DNA of 64,000 nucleotides from contig JAHDFP010000003.1 of NCBI GenBank assembly GCA_020628095.1, positions 166,639 through 230,638 on the forward strand, read 5' to 3'. Every line of letters begins with the position of its first letter. Position 1 is the stretch's first letter. The notes beneath the pieces were generated by a model, which was given only the letters and a program-made list of their open reading frames with translations, was not told where the DNA came from and did not search any database. The translations under genes were made by a program, and so were the position numbers. Of the stretch, positions 18,901 through 26,614 are shown in pieces. Origin of the DNA: Saprospiraceae bacterium. GTDB taxonomy: Bacteria; Bacteroidota; Bacteroidia; Chitinophagales; Saprospiraceae.

Positions 18901-20088
18901 GTTACTCAATCTGGTGGTAAGATAACGATATCTATAAGGACGCAAGAGCAAGTATTCCCTGAAATAGATACCGATAATAATAAACCCTCACTGTCTATTA
19001 CAGTTTCTGATACAGGGCCAGGATTATCTCAAGAACATATTCAGCATATTTTTGATAGGTTTTACCAAGTGGAAAATCTTAATAAATCTTATTACGGTGG
19101 GACTGGGATAGGTCTGGAAGTAGTCAACAATTTTGTCAAATTACATAAAGGAAAAATAGAAGTAAAAAGCGAGCTAGATGTGGGAACTGAGTTTACGGTT
19201 TTCCTACCTATAGAGAAAAACTACTTAACAGATAGCACTAAGGTAACCCAAAAGAAATCGATACAAAATAGGCCAAATGGAGTAGTAAACGGTTCTACAA
19301 TTAAGTCACAATCATCAGACTCCAAATCCGTGACGATACTAATAGTGGAAGATAATATCGAATTACAAAATTATCTTAAAACGGAGCTACAGAAATTATA
19401 TCATATCAAAACCGCATCAGATGGATCAGAGGGACTAAAAGTGGCCTTGGAGACTTTGCCAGATCTTATTATATCCGATGTGATGATGCCTATGATAGAT
19501 GGCTTCGAGTTGTGCAAGAGCATTAAGTCAGATGTGCGGACCTGTCATATCCCTGTATTAATGCTAACCGCGAAGTCAAATGCTGATGAGCAGGTAAAGG
19601 GTATTGATCTGGGGGCAGATGCATATATAACAAAACCGTTCAATATGCAACTGCTAAAATCTAAGTTGCAACAGCTGCTACAAAGTCGTCAGATTATATT
19701 CAATAAATATTTCAATGATATAAGCGAAACCAAGCTTAGTAAAGCGACCTCAGCCTTAGATAAGGACTTTGTACGAAATATGCTTAAGATTATACACCAG
19801 AGAATCGGTGATACAAAGTTGAATGTAGAAACTCTATCAGATGCCCTTTTTCTTAGTCGCAGCCAGTTGTACAGAAAAACAAAAGCCCTCACAGGAATGA
19901 GTGTCAATGAATTTATAAGAAAGATAAGATTAGAGGAGGCTAAGAAGTTGATAGAAAATGGAAATATTAATATTTCAGAAGTCTGCTATGGTGTTGGGTT
20001 TTCTTCTCCATCTTATTTTTCCAAGTGCTTCAAGGAACAATTCGGTATGCTGCCCACGCAAGCCATCAGTCAGAACGTGAGAAAATAA
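15919..20088 (+). CDS. Hybrid two-component system sensor-regulator (HTCS)
   Basis: A 1389-residue one-protein signalling system typical of Bacteroidota polysaccharide loci. In order: signal peptide (to about 27, IQAQ), a periplasmic fourteen-bladed Reg_prop propeller (repeated GLWIGS/DGLYKY-like units) to about 730, a Y_Y_Y domain at about 735-805, a transmembrane helix at about 808-830, HisKA with the phospho-accepting His872 in NISHEFRTPL, HATPase with NLLSNAF near 990, DTGPGL near 1030 and GGTGIGL near 1060, a receiver with Asp1187 in IISDVMMP, and an AraC-type helix-turn-helix at about 1290-1389. It would sense an imported oligosaccharide and activate the adjacent locus. All key residues are intact. 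Confidence 0.96.
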   Translation: MGDHFWLKKTLFLVICSFLFIGNIQAQSKLPVFEFVNTYEGFPKRGVTSITTDDQGFLWVGMHGAGLYKYDGINYISYNRESGDTTSINSNVIHAVYKDSQGRLWIGSDGGLNLYNRSLNNFTDIPFDGHHVDRDQQMIVLSIIEHQDGMIYLGTNYNGTFVLDPDTYKINPVEYKGKDEQLGLPHILGFATSSSGEILVGTNLGLKRIDADKGILVDAYIITEEGNITMDLPIQSVLVDDLNNLWIGSQNDGIFKSSCLNSKATSLKYLEHYPVTNRRVMSMVQSREGYIYGGTENDGLYILSREGEVLRELRYDRNEENGIKSNSIWKVFIDDSERLWLGYYDKGIDIYDPNYRKFQTLTNLFPEASILNYTSVTGIVKDENGNLWVATDGSGIFFLDLKERKIKSYLNKIYANTIGAAIQSIFIDSEGNIWAGDWNEGVFFLEKGKDQFLNYNMDNTNGGLVTNRVVTIAEDAKGKMWFGTWGKGIHSYDIKTKKFLHRNDALITDHGLAYYDVRKILVDSNDDLWLGSTKGFYKLSLDENNEVVELIDYKEIWKDQFDIDNSFSNVLSLYKSSDNTFWIGTEGAGLLSYNPELDSVISYNDKNGFLQRTTSAIMEASPGQMWVSGRSGLSHINTSSGVIKNYSEADGLISNDFNYNSVMKDNQGRLYFGNVMGGANYFDPDSIPTNQSDIKVYLTNLRIFNKPVSVGEEKSPLVQTLEVTDEITFDYMQSVFTIEYTGINFTRPEKNQFAYYLDGLEDDWNYVGSNRSATYTSLHSGDYVFKVKAANNDGVWSEEPVELAIKVLPPWWLSNTGFVIYIFLFLLSLYVFYWMMRKRVLERKEIQNERQNRQKEKELNKKKIQFFTNISHEFRTPLTLIVNPLEDIISNEIIDLPDEVNTKHQIIHKNAKRLERLINELMDFRKLSFNKLKVRVQKTEVVSFVHSVSEYFNGEAVDKDIRFQINSSVDEQYAWIDSGLIEKVLFNLLSNAFKVTQSGGKITISIRTQEQVFPEIDTDNNKPSLSITVSDTGPGLSQEHIQHIFDRFYQVENLNKSYYGGTGIGLEVVNNFVKLHKGKIEVKSELDVGTEFTVFLPIEKNYLTDSTKVTQKKSIQNRPNGVVNGSTIKSQSSDSKSVTILIVEDNIELQNYLKTELQKLYHIKTASDGSEGLKVALETLPDLIISDVMMPMIDGFELCKSIKSDVRTCHIPVLMLTAKSNADEQVKGIDLGADAYITKPFNMQLLKSKLQQLLQSRQIIFNKYFNDISETKLSKATSALDKDFVRNMLKIIHQRIGDTKLNVETLSDALFLSRSQLYRKTKALTGMSVNEFIRKIRLEEAKKLIENGNINISEVCYGVGFSSPSYFSKCFKEQFGMLPTQAISQNVRK

Positions 20089-20103
20089 TATTTTTGTCTT
20101 GCG

Positions 20104-21168
20104 ATGAAAGAGATAAGAAGCATTGTCAGTGCTTATAATAATATAGATCATAGTAAAGTCCGCGTAGCATTAGCTTCTGTAGTCAATATAGAAGGGTCAT
20201 CGTATAGGCGCATAGGTGCGCGTATGTTAGTGCAGAGTAATGGTGTCTGGGTGGGAGGAATAAGTGGCGGGTGTCTAGAGGGCGATGCCCTAGAAAAGGC
20301 ACAGCAAGCCATATATAAAAATCATTGCTCTGTAGTTACCTACGATACCTTAGAAGATGATCAGAATCAAATAGGTGTCGGTCTCGGTTGCAATGGGAAA
20401 ATCGATGTCCTTTTTAGTCCTATTGACCCCAGTGATGACAGTAACGAAGTGTTGACATTGAGTGGAATCATAGGTGCAGAGCAACCTAAGATATTAATCA
20501 AAATTATAGAAGATAATAATCAGAATAACTTAGGAAAGATCAGGCTTGTGTCAGATGAGTTGCAGGATCAATTTTTTGATTTGGATGTGGGAGAATTCAA
20601 TAATGCAATCCGAAATACCTTTGCGCAGGAGCGATCTTCAGTTTTGGAAATAGGCGAGAAAAAGATACTATTAGAATTTATCAGACCAGAGACTCGTATC
20701 ATTTTGATTGGTAATAACCATGATCTTTCGGCGATGGCAGGTCTTTGTCATCAGATGGGGTGGTATGTCACCATAGTGGGAAGAAAAAGAAAAGTACCTA
20801 AGTCCTTGTTCTCTATGGCTCATCATGTTATGGAATATGAGGACGCCGATAAGATAGAATGTACTAAGTATACTTGTGTGGTTCTAATGACCCACGACTA
20901 TAATAAGGACAAAGCATTATTGCCTATTTTCTTGGAAAAGAAGCCTGCCTACCTCGGCATGCTTGGTCCAAGAAAACGATTAGAAAAATTGCAATCGGAC
21001 TTGAATATTAACCTAAGCAAAATACCATTTTTATACAGTCCCACAGGTTTAGACTTAGGCGCAGAATCTCCTGAGGAAATCGCATTATCTATTTGTTCGG
21101 AGATAATGGCTGTTATGCGAGACAGTGACAAGTCATCTCTCAGAGAAAGAACTTCTCCTATTCATTAG
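20104..21168 (+). CDS. XdhC/CoxI family protein
   Basis: A 354-residue XdhC-like protein. The N-terminal XdhC_CoxI domain shows VVNIEGSSYRRIGARMLV, GGISGGCLEGD (about 55-65) and TYDTLEDD; the C-terminal domain is a Rossmann fold (ILIGNNHDLSAMAGLCHQMGW from about 199) ending with AESPEEIALSICSEIMAV. XdhC proteins bind and sulfurate the molybdenum cofactor for xanthine dehydrogenase-type enzymes. No molybdoenzyme gene is present in the window, so the partner is elsewhere or the role is different. It lies only 15 bases behind the hybrid regulator on the same strand with no terminator visible, and may be read through from it. Confidence 0.85.
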   Translation: MKEIRSIVSAYNNIDHSKVRVALASVVNIEGSSYRRIGARMLVQSNGVWVGGISGGCLEGDALEKAQQAIYKNHCSVVTYDTLEDDQNQIGVGLGCNGKIDVLFSPIDPSDDSNEVLTLSGIIGAEQPKILIKIIEDNNQNNLGKIRLVSDELQDQFFDLDVGEFNNAIRNTFAQERSSVLEIGEKKILLEFIRPETRIILIGNNHDLSAMAGLCHQMGWYVTIVGRKRKVPKSLFSMAHHVMEYEDADKIECTKYTCVVLMTHDYNKDKALLPIFLEKKPAYLGMLGPRKRLEKLQSDLNINLSKIPFLYSPTGLDLGAESPEEIALSICSEIMAVMRDSDKSSLRERTSPIH

Positions 21169-21184
21169 CAAACTATAAAGAATA

Positions 21185-21667
21185 TTACACCTCTTCTCCT
21201 ATCCCTCTATATCCTTTATAATATAATAATGGTCTTGATTCATCATCGCGATGTACATCCAATACTTGACATAAGACTATGTGGTGATCACCAGCAGGTA
21301 TAATTTGTTTAATTTCTGCTTTATACCAAGCCAAGCAGTTTTCTAAAATATGGAATCCACCAGATGAATTAATGCTGACTTCTATATCTTCTTCATTAAA
21401 TCCCGCGAACTGGTTGCTGATTACCTTTTGGTCTTCAGACAAAATATTAATAGATAGTTTTTTATTCAGTTCGCAATACGAAAAGAAATCAGCGGTATTA
21501 CCTATAGAAAGCATGACTAATGGAGGGTCTAAGGATATGGATACAAAAGAATTAGCCGTGATGCCTTTGATATTATTCTGGCTATCTTCTATAAGAGCAA
21601 CAGTAATACCTGTAGCAAAACCACCTGCAACAGAACGCAATTTTTTGGGTTCTATTTTTTGACTCAT
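21185..21667 (-). CDS. Flavin reductase-like domain protein
   Basis: A 160-residue protein of the flavin reductase-like (FMN-binding split barrel) family. Motifs are LRSVAGGFATGITVALIED at the start, GITANSFVSISLDPPLVMLSIG in the middle and DHHIVLCQVLD near the C-terminus. Such proteins supply reduced FMN or FAD to a partner monooxygenase, or are the small subunit of two-component hydroxylases; no partner oxygenase is adjacent. It is the last of three minus-strand genes (SDR, MDR, this one), separated by 48 bases from the MDR gene, and convergent with XdhC. Confidence 0.85.
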   Translation of the reverse strand: MSQKIEPKKLRSVAGGFATGITVALIEDSQNNIKGITANSFVSISLDPPLVMLSIGNTADFFSYCELNKKLSINILSEDQKVISNQFAGFNEEDIEVSINSSGGFHILENCLAWYKAEIKQIIPAGDHHIVLCQVLDVHRDDESRPLLYYKGYRGIGEEV

Positions 21668-21715
21668 AAAATTTGAAGACGTTGTTATTTATACCTTGGT
21701 AACTTCTGTAGTTTG

Positions 21716-22714
21716 TTATTGTTCAAGGATATTAAGAACAAGTTTTCCTCGTTTGTCACCAGAGAAAAGTCGTAAGAAGGTCTCATGAAAATTTTCTATT
21801 CCCTCGTATATGTCTTCTTCTGTTTTTAGTTTTCCTTCCATCATCCACATCCCCATCTGCATGGCGGCCTCTTTATACTTGTGCGCATAATCTAATACGA
21901 TGAAACCCTGCAAGGTGGCACTATTAACTAGTAGAGAAAGATAGTTTTTAGGGGCATACACATCTGTAGCATTATATTGTGATATCGCACCACACAAGGC
22001 TATTCTTCCATGTTTTCTCAGTGCTGCTAAGGCCGCATCTAGAGTTTCTCCGCCCACGTTATCAAAAAATACATCTATTCCTTTGGGACAATGATTCTTG
22101 ATGGCCTTGTAGATGTTTTCATTTTTATAGTCTATGCAAGCGTCAAATCCGAGTGTGTTAGTGACATAACCACACTTATCTGGACCACCAGCGATGCCTA
22201 TGACATGACATCCTTTGATCTTAGCAATTTGTCCAGCCACACTGCCGACGGCACCAGCAGCTCCTGAAATAAGTACCGTTTCGCCTTCTTTTATGCGTCC
22301 CACATCTAATATCCCAAAATACGCCGTCATGCCTGGCATCCCCAAAGCGGCAATATATTTGGTCATGGGTACATGTGTGGTATCTACCTTGTAATGTCCT
22401 TCTCCCTTGGTCGTATAATACTGCTGTACGCCGCCCCATCCTGTAAGTATATCTCCTTCCTTATACTCATCATGCTTAGAGTCTATGACAACCCCTATAG
22501 AACCTGCGCGCATAACCTCGTCTATCTGTACAGGTGGAATGTAAGATTTTACGTCATTAATCCATCCTCTCATGGCGGGATCCAGTGATATATAGTGATT
22601 CTTTATGACGACTTCTCCTTCTCCGGCAGAAGGGATATCTTCAGTGATTAATTGCCAAGTGTCTTCGTCAGGAAGACCGACAGGTCTTTTTTTGAGGATT
22701 AGTTTTTTATTCAT
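21716..22714 (-). CDS. NADP-dependent MDR oxidoreductase (PTGR/CurA type)
   Basis: A 332-residue zinc-independent medium-chain dehydrogenase/reductase close to leukotriene B4 12-hydroxydehydrogenase, prostaglandin reductase and bacterial CurA. Evidence: the N-terminal SLDPAMRGWINDVKSY motif, the nucleotide-binding ISGAAGAVGSVAGQIAKIKG at about 150-169, CIDYKNE, and DVFFDNVGGETLDAAL near 215-230. It would reduce an alpha,beta-unsaturated carbonyl or alkenal with NADPH. Only 6 bases separate it from the upstream SDR gene, so the two are very likely co-transcribed. The physiological substrate is unknown. Confidence 0.9.
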   Translation of the reverse strand: MNKKLILKKRPVGLPDEDTWQLITEDIPSAGEGEVVIKNHYISLDPAMRGWINDVKSYIPPVQIDEVMRAGSIGVVIDSKHDEYKEGDILTGWGGVQQYYTTKGEGHYKVDTTHVPMTKYIAALGMPGMTAYFGILDVGRIKEGETVLISGAAGAVGSVAGQIAKIKGCHVIGIAGGPDKCGYVTNTLGFDACIDYKNENIYKAIKNHCPKGIDVFFDNVGGETLDAALAALRKHGRIALCGAISQYNATDVYAPKNYLSLLVNSATLQGFIVLDYAHKYKEAAMQMGMWMMEGKLKTEEDIYEGIENFHETFLRLFSGDKRGKLVLNILEQ

Positions 22715-22720
22715 TCACTA

Positions 22721-23485
22721 TTATAGTGAGAGTCCACCATCTATACAAATAGTTTGACCAGTAATATAGGTGGATTGTTCTCCTGATAACCAATATATGA
22801 CATCCGCAATTTCTTCTGGTCTTCCGAATCTTTGCATAGGCGTAAAGCTCTTGAATTTTTCCTCCCAATTGGGCTTTATTTTAAAAAGACCCTGTAAGAG
22901 AGGGGTTTCTGTATATCCTGGGCAGACTGCATTGATTCTGATGTTTTTTCTGGCGTATTCTAAGGCAGATGCTTTGGTCATACCGACGACGGCATATTTG
23001 CTGGCAGCATAGGCGAGATTGTTACCTGAGGCCTTTATCCCAGCCAGTGACGACACATTGATGACATTGCCATATCCCTGTTCTTCCATTATTTGAAGAC
23101 CCTTTTTCATGCAGTGAAAGACACCTGTTTGGTTTATACTAATGACTCTATTCCAATCCTCTATACTGTGATCTGCGGTTTTCGATATATTTTTATTGGC
23201 AATACCAGCATTATTGACAAGTATATCCAGCTTATCGTACTTTTCTGTGACATGACTGAAAAGAGAATCAACGCTTTTTTCATCAGAGACATCACAGCGG
23301 ATATACTCAATATTATTGTTATGCGTCTTTAGATCAGTGACTAATGCATTGGCTAACTCATCATTGATATCCGCTATGATGACGGTATAATTATGATGCG
23401 CAAATTTTTCTACCGTCGCCTTTCCTATACCGCTTGCTCCTCCTGTGACTATAATAGTCTGAGAGTCTGATTTTAAATTTTCCAT
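22721..23485 (-). CDS. SDR-family oxidoreductase, NAD-type
   Basis: A 254-residue classical short-chain dehydrogenase. The cofactor motif TGGASGIG is at 14-21, an acidic residue ends the second strand (IIADIND, Asp39), which favours NAD(H); NNAGIA is at 91-96, the catalytic serine is in VSSLAG (145/146) and the YAASK motif gives Tyr159 and Lys163. The C-terminal ITGQTICIDGGLS is also typical. It leads a minus-strand operon with the MDR reductase and the flavin reductase-like gene. A dehydrogenase for a hydroxyacyl or sugar-alcohol substrate is plausible; which one cannot be told. Confidence 0.9.
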   Translation of the reverse strand: MENLKSDSQTIIVTGGASGIGKATVEKFAHHNYTVIIADINDELANALVTDLKTHNNNIEYIRCDVSDEKSVDSLFSHVTEKYDKLDILVNNAGIANKNISKTADHSIEDWNRVISINQTGVFHCMKKGLQIMEEQGYGNVINVSSLAGIKASGNNLAYAASKYAVVGMTKASALEYARKNIRINAVCPGYTETPLLQGLFKIKPNWEEKFKSFTPMQRFGRPEEIADVIYWLSGEQSTYITGQTICIDGGLSL

Positions 23486-23592
23486 CTTGCAACAATATAT
23501 GTAATCCAGTATTTTTTATATGCGCGTTATTTCTAAAAATGATGAACTGTCACTTTTTATTTATTTTCAGACCTCAATAACAAATCGTACTT

Positions 23593-24354
23593 ATGGAAAA
23601 TAGATTATCACTAAATAATAAAGTGGCTATCATCACGGGTGCATCCAAGGGTATAGGAGCAGCTATAGCCAAGAAACTGGCCGAGCAGGGCGCGTCCGTT
23701 GTCGTAAGCAGTCGATCGCAAGCGGCTGTCGATGAGGTTGCTCAATCGATAAAAGATAATAACGGCAAGTCGATAGGTATAGAGTGCCATGTAGGAAAAC
23801 AAGAGCACTTATCCAATCTGGTAGAAAAGACCGTCGCTGAGTATGGCAGAATAGATATTCTTATCAATAATGCGGCAACCAATCCGACGTTTGGAGGATT
23901 GGCGGAGGCTGATCTGGCAGTATTCGATAAGATTATGAATGTCAATGTGAAAGCTTGCATGTTATTATCCAATCTTTGTTATCCATATATGAAGAAGAGT
24001 GAAGGTGGATCTATTATCAATATTTCTTCTGTCGAAGGTGTCAGACCTTCAAGAGGATTGGGGATGTATAGCATTAGCAAATCTGCATTGATAGCATTGA
24101 CTAAGTCCCAGGCTATGGAGTGGGGAAGTGATGGAATCAGATCTAATGTAATATGTCCAGGTCTTATAAAAACAAAGTTCAGTAAGGCCCTCTGGAGCAA
24201 TGAGCAGTTACTCTCACAATTCGAAATGCATATTCCACTGGGAAGAATGGCCTCACCTGATGAGATATCTGATTTGGCTTTGTTGTTGGCATCGGATGCT
24301 TCTAGTTACATTACGGGGAGTGTCTATAATGCAGATGGTGGTTATCTTATATAG
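23593..24354 (+). CDS. SDR-family oxidoreductase, NADP-type
   Basis: A 253-residue classical short-chain dehydrogenase. TGASKGIG lies at 15-22; the second strand ends VVSSRSQ with Arg41, favouring NADP(H). NNAATNP at 92-98, ISSVEG at 144-149, and the YSISK motif with Tyr159 and Lys163 complete the active site, and ITGSVYNADGGY closes the protein. It is divergent from the other SDR (107 bases between start codons, room for two promoters, none clearly of the TAnnTTTG type) and convergent with pxpC. The two SDRs are only moderately alike, so this is not a recent duplication. Confidence 0.9.
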   Translation: MENRLSLNNKVAIITGASKGIGAAIAKKLAEQGASVVVSSRSQAAVDEVAQSIKDNNGKSIGIECHVGKQEHLSNLVEKTVAEYGRIDILINNAATNPTFGGLAEADLAVFDKIMNVNVKACMLLSNLCYPYMKKSEGGSIINISSVEGVRPSRGLGMYSISKSALIALTKSQAMEWGSDGIRSNVICPGLIKTKFSKALWSNEQLLSQFEMHIPLGRMASPDEISDLALLLASDASSYITGSVYNADGGYLI

Positions 24355-24365
24355 ACTACTTCTTT

Positions 24366-25199
24366 CTAACTATTTTTAGTTGAGGTCATTTTGATTGAAA
24401 AAGATTCCCCTATACTTAATTGATTAAAGTAATTAAGTTCTTCTCTACGTATGTAAGCAATACGTGGATATCCACCTGTGGTCTGTCCATCTTGGAGCAC
24501 AACGATGAGTTGCCCTGATGGAGTGCACTGAATGACACCAGGAAAAGTTGCAGCACTTGATTCTAAGTCAGGTGGATAACAGGATATTTTTGGACCTTGT
24601 AATCTGCTGCCCATTCTATTTGTTTGATTAGAAACTACAAATACACTTTCATCAATGGTATGTTTAGATTCCTCATCTAACCAATGGTATTCTGGACCAC
24701 GATGTAGGGTTATTACATTCTTTTTTAGTTTGGAATTATTGATTATAGTTTCTGGGATTGACTTATGGTGAGGTGACCATTCTATAATATCATTCTTCTT
24801 AAGCGGTACTAATTTGTAACTAGTTACAGAGTGGTGTATTCTTCCATTGACAGCGATGTATGATCGGAATCCATCTATCATTTTTTTTCCTTCGAGAATT
24901 TGATTTGCGTTGACATCTATAATAGTTCCGATCTTAATTTTTTGCTGTTCTAAGGTCCACTGAGCATCCGCACCTGAGATAGCGATTTTGCAATTTTGTA
25001 AAAACTGAATTTTGGGCGCGACGCCTGTACACTCTATCAACGGATCTTCTTCTCTGTTACTTAAAATGGCATTGGCAATATTAGCTGATTTGCGATCCAT
25101 AGGTCCAGATATGGGGTAGGCATAAAACTGGCTACGATGGGACAATAGACATTGCACCGAAGTCAACATACCAGCTTTTAATATCCTAAGCGCGTGCAT
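24366..25199 (-). CDS. pxpC: 5-oxoprolinase subunit PxpC
   Basis: A 277-residue protein of the biotin-dependent-carboxyltransferase-like/KipA family, the C subunit of the ATP-dependent 5-oxoprolinase PxpABC that opens 5-oxoproline to glutamate. Motifs include RILKAGMLTSVQ at the start, SGPMDRKSANIANAIL, the SNQTNRMGSRLQGP loop (usually S.qSdRMGyRLeG) and the end region GVIQCTPSGQLIVVLQDGQTTGGYPRIA. I start at ATG 25199 because MHALRILKAG fits the family start; an in-frame ATG at 25220 would add seven residues. It overlaps the end of pxpB by 14 bases. The DLGR motif after SVQ is replaced by CLLS, a mild oddity. Confidence 0.88.
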   Translation of the reverse strand: MHALRILKAGMLTSVQCLLSHRSQFYAYPISGPMDRKSANIANAILSNREEDPLIECTGVAPKIQFLQNCKIAISGADAQWTLEQQKIKIGTIIDVNANQILEGKKMIDGFRSYIAVNGRIHHSVTSYKLVPLKKNDIIEWSPHHKSIPETIINNSKLKKNVITLHRGPEYHWLDEESKHTIDESVFVVSNQTNRMGSRLQGPKISCYPPDLESSAATFPGVIQCTPSGQLIVVLQDGQTTGGYPRIAYIRREELNYFNQLSIGESFSIKMTSTKNS

Positions 25200-25920
25200 T
25201 ATAATCGTGTAGATTATCAAACTTTTCTTTTAACTCATTTCCTGATTTCTTATCTACAGGTATTAGCTTAATAGTATCTGATGAGCTAATAAAGAAAGGC
25301 TCGGACTTAGATTCATCATAAACTGGAAAGACTAATTGACCGATGATATGCCAACCGCCAGGGCTAGGATTGCTGTATATTCCAAGATATTTTCCACCTA
25401 CCGCAAGGCTATGACAGGGAATGGATATAGATGGTTTGTTCTTTCTTGCGATGTGATATTTTTTATCAAGTTCTCTCATATAGACGAAGCCAGGAATGAA
25501 ACCAAACATGGCAATTGATATATTCTGAGTAGTGATGTGTCCTAGGAAGTCTTGAAGAGTTAGCTTTTTGTTTCGTAGACTCTCTAATAATGAATTTTCA
25601 GGGTTCAGTATAAAAGGGACCTGTATGGACTTGGTGGTATTTATTGCTGTAAATTGTATCTGCTCTATTTTTTTTAGTTTACCTACACTGTAATTGTCGT
25701 TGATGTCAAGATAAATTTCATTTTCTGTCGCAATGACATCATTTATAAAATCAAATTTCTTTGAACGGATTTGATGACCCAAATCGCATAGAGACCTTTC
25801 TTCTTTATTGGTCAAAAGGACAAAGTCTTTGTTGAAGACTTGTACTTCTAATTTTATATTACCAGATTGCAGATACTTCAATGTTATTGCTTTGCAAGTG
25901 AGAGTGAATGTGCTGAGCAT
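25186..25920 (-). CDS. pxpB: 5-oxoprolinase subunit PxpB
   Basis: A KipI-like/allophanate-hydrolase-subunit-1 protein of about 244 residues, the B subunit of PxpABC. The conserved core is visible: FGFIPGFVYMREL, KPSISIPCHSLAVGGKYLGIY and SNPSPGGWHIIGQ, followed by SEPFFISSSDTIKLIPV. The start is uncertain. ATG 25920 overlaps pxpA by 62 bases; an ATG at 25965 overlaps by 107; a TTG at 25881, just before the pxpA stop, would give the most family-like N-terminus. The N-terminal beta-strand usually reading DxALLV is degenerate (NKDFVLLT). Confidence 0.86.
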   Translation of the reverse strand: MLSTFTLTCKAITLKYLQSGNIKLEVQVFNKDFVLLTNKEERSLCDLGHQIRSKKFDFINDVIATENEIYLDINDNYSVGKLKKIEQIQFTAINTTKSIQVPFILNPENSLLESLRNKKLTLQDFLGHITTQNISIAMFGFIPGFVYMRELDKKYHIARKNKPSISIPCHSLAVGGKYLGIYSNPSPGGWHIIGQLVFPVYDESKSEPFFISSSDTIKLIPVDKKSGNELKEKFDNLHDYNARA

Positions 25921-26614
25921 AACTAACTGAGTGATGTGTGTCACTGTGTATGCATATAGTATCAACCGACATAAGGTGTATATGGTTATTTACATCTTTT
26001 ACTTTCGACATGATTAGCATGTCCAAATGTTTATCTAATTCTGTGATGTTTGGTATCAATGCATCATTATATTTTCTGGATCTTAATTGAGTGGCATTTT
26101 CGTATTGGCGATCTGCGAAAACTTCATGTGCATATTTCAGTCCGAGTTTCTCGCAAGCTTTCGCAACTTGAGAATTGGCAAGGCCATAAATGAGTATAGT
26201 AGGACAAAGATTTTTAATAGTGTCTAATACTAACAGGCTTAGTTCAATATTATTGGCCATGTCATTGTACAATGCTCCGTGTGGCTTGATATGGTGCAAA
26301 TTAGCTCCTAGTTCAATTAGTATCCTATTGAAGTTGTTCAGTTGATCTTCTATCTGGTTTTTTAGTTCAGCAGGCTTTAGATTAAGGCTTTTGCGTCCAA
26401 ATTTTTTCTTGTCTTTGTAAGATGGATGTGCGCCGATGACGACCTTATGCTTTAGTGCTAATTCGATTGTTTTTTTGATGGAATCATTGCTGCCGCTATG
26501 GTAGCCACAGGTTATATTACAAGACGAGATGTAGGGCATAATCTGCCGATCCACTTCTCGGCTAGTCAATTCGGGCCACTCACCCATGTCACAATTTATA
26601 TCCACCGATTTCAT
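25859..26614 (-). CDS. pxpA: 5-oxoprolinase subunit PxpA (LamB/YcsF family)
   Basis: A 251-residue LamB/YcsF protein, the A subunit of the PxpABC 5-oxoprolinase. Clear family motifs are DINCDMGEW at 5-13, SSCNITCGYHSGSNDSIKKT at about 30-49, VIGAHPSYKDKKKFGRK, HIKPHGALYNDM and VDTICIHSDTHHS near the C-terminus. The ATG shares one base with the stop of the upstream NRAMP-like gene (TGATG), which indicates translational coupling. All three oxoprolinase subunits are here in A-B-C order. They recycle 5-oxoproline, a damage product formed spontaneously from glutamine. Confidence 0.94.
   Translation of the reverse strand: MKSVDINCDMGEWPELTSREVDRQIMPYISSCNITCGYHSGSNDSIKKTIELALKHKVVIGAHPSYKDKKKFGRKSLNLKPAELKNQIEDQLNNFNRILIELGANLHHIKPHGALYNDMANNIELSLLVLDTIKNLCPTILIYGLANSQVAKACEKLGLKYAHEVFADRQYENATQLRSRKYNDALIPNITELDKHLDMLIMSKVKDVNNHIHLMSVDTICIHSDTHHSVSYAQHIHSHLQSNNIEVSAIW

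Noticed and set aside
21185..24354. Antibiotic or secondary-metabolite cluster
   Set aside because: SDR, MDR and flavin reductase genes are common housekeeping catabolic enzymes; no synthase or carrier gene is present.
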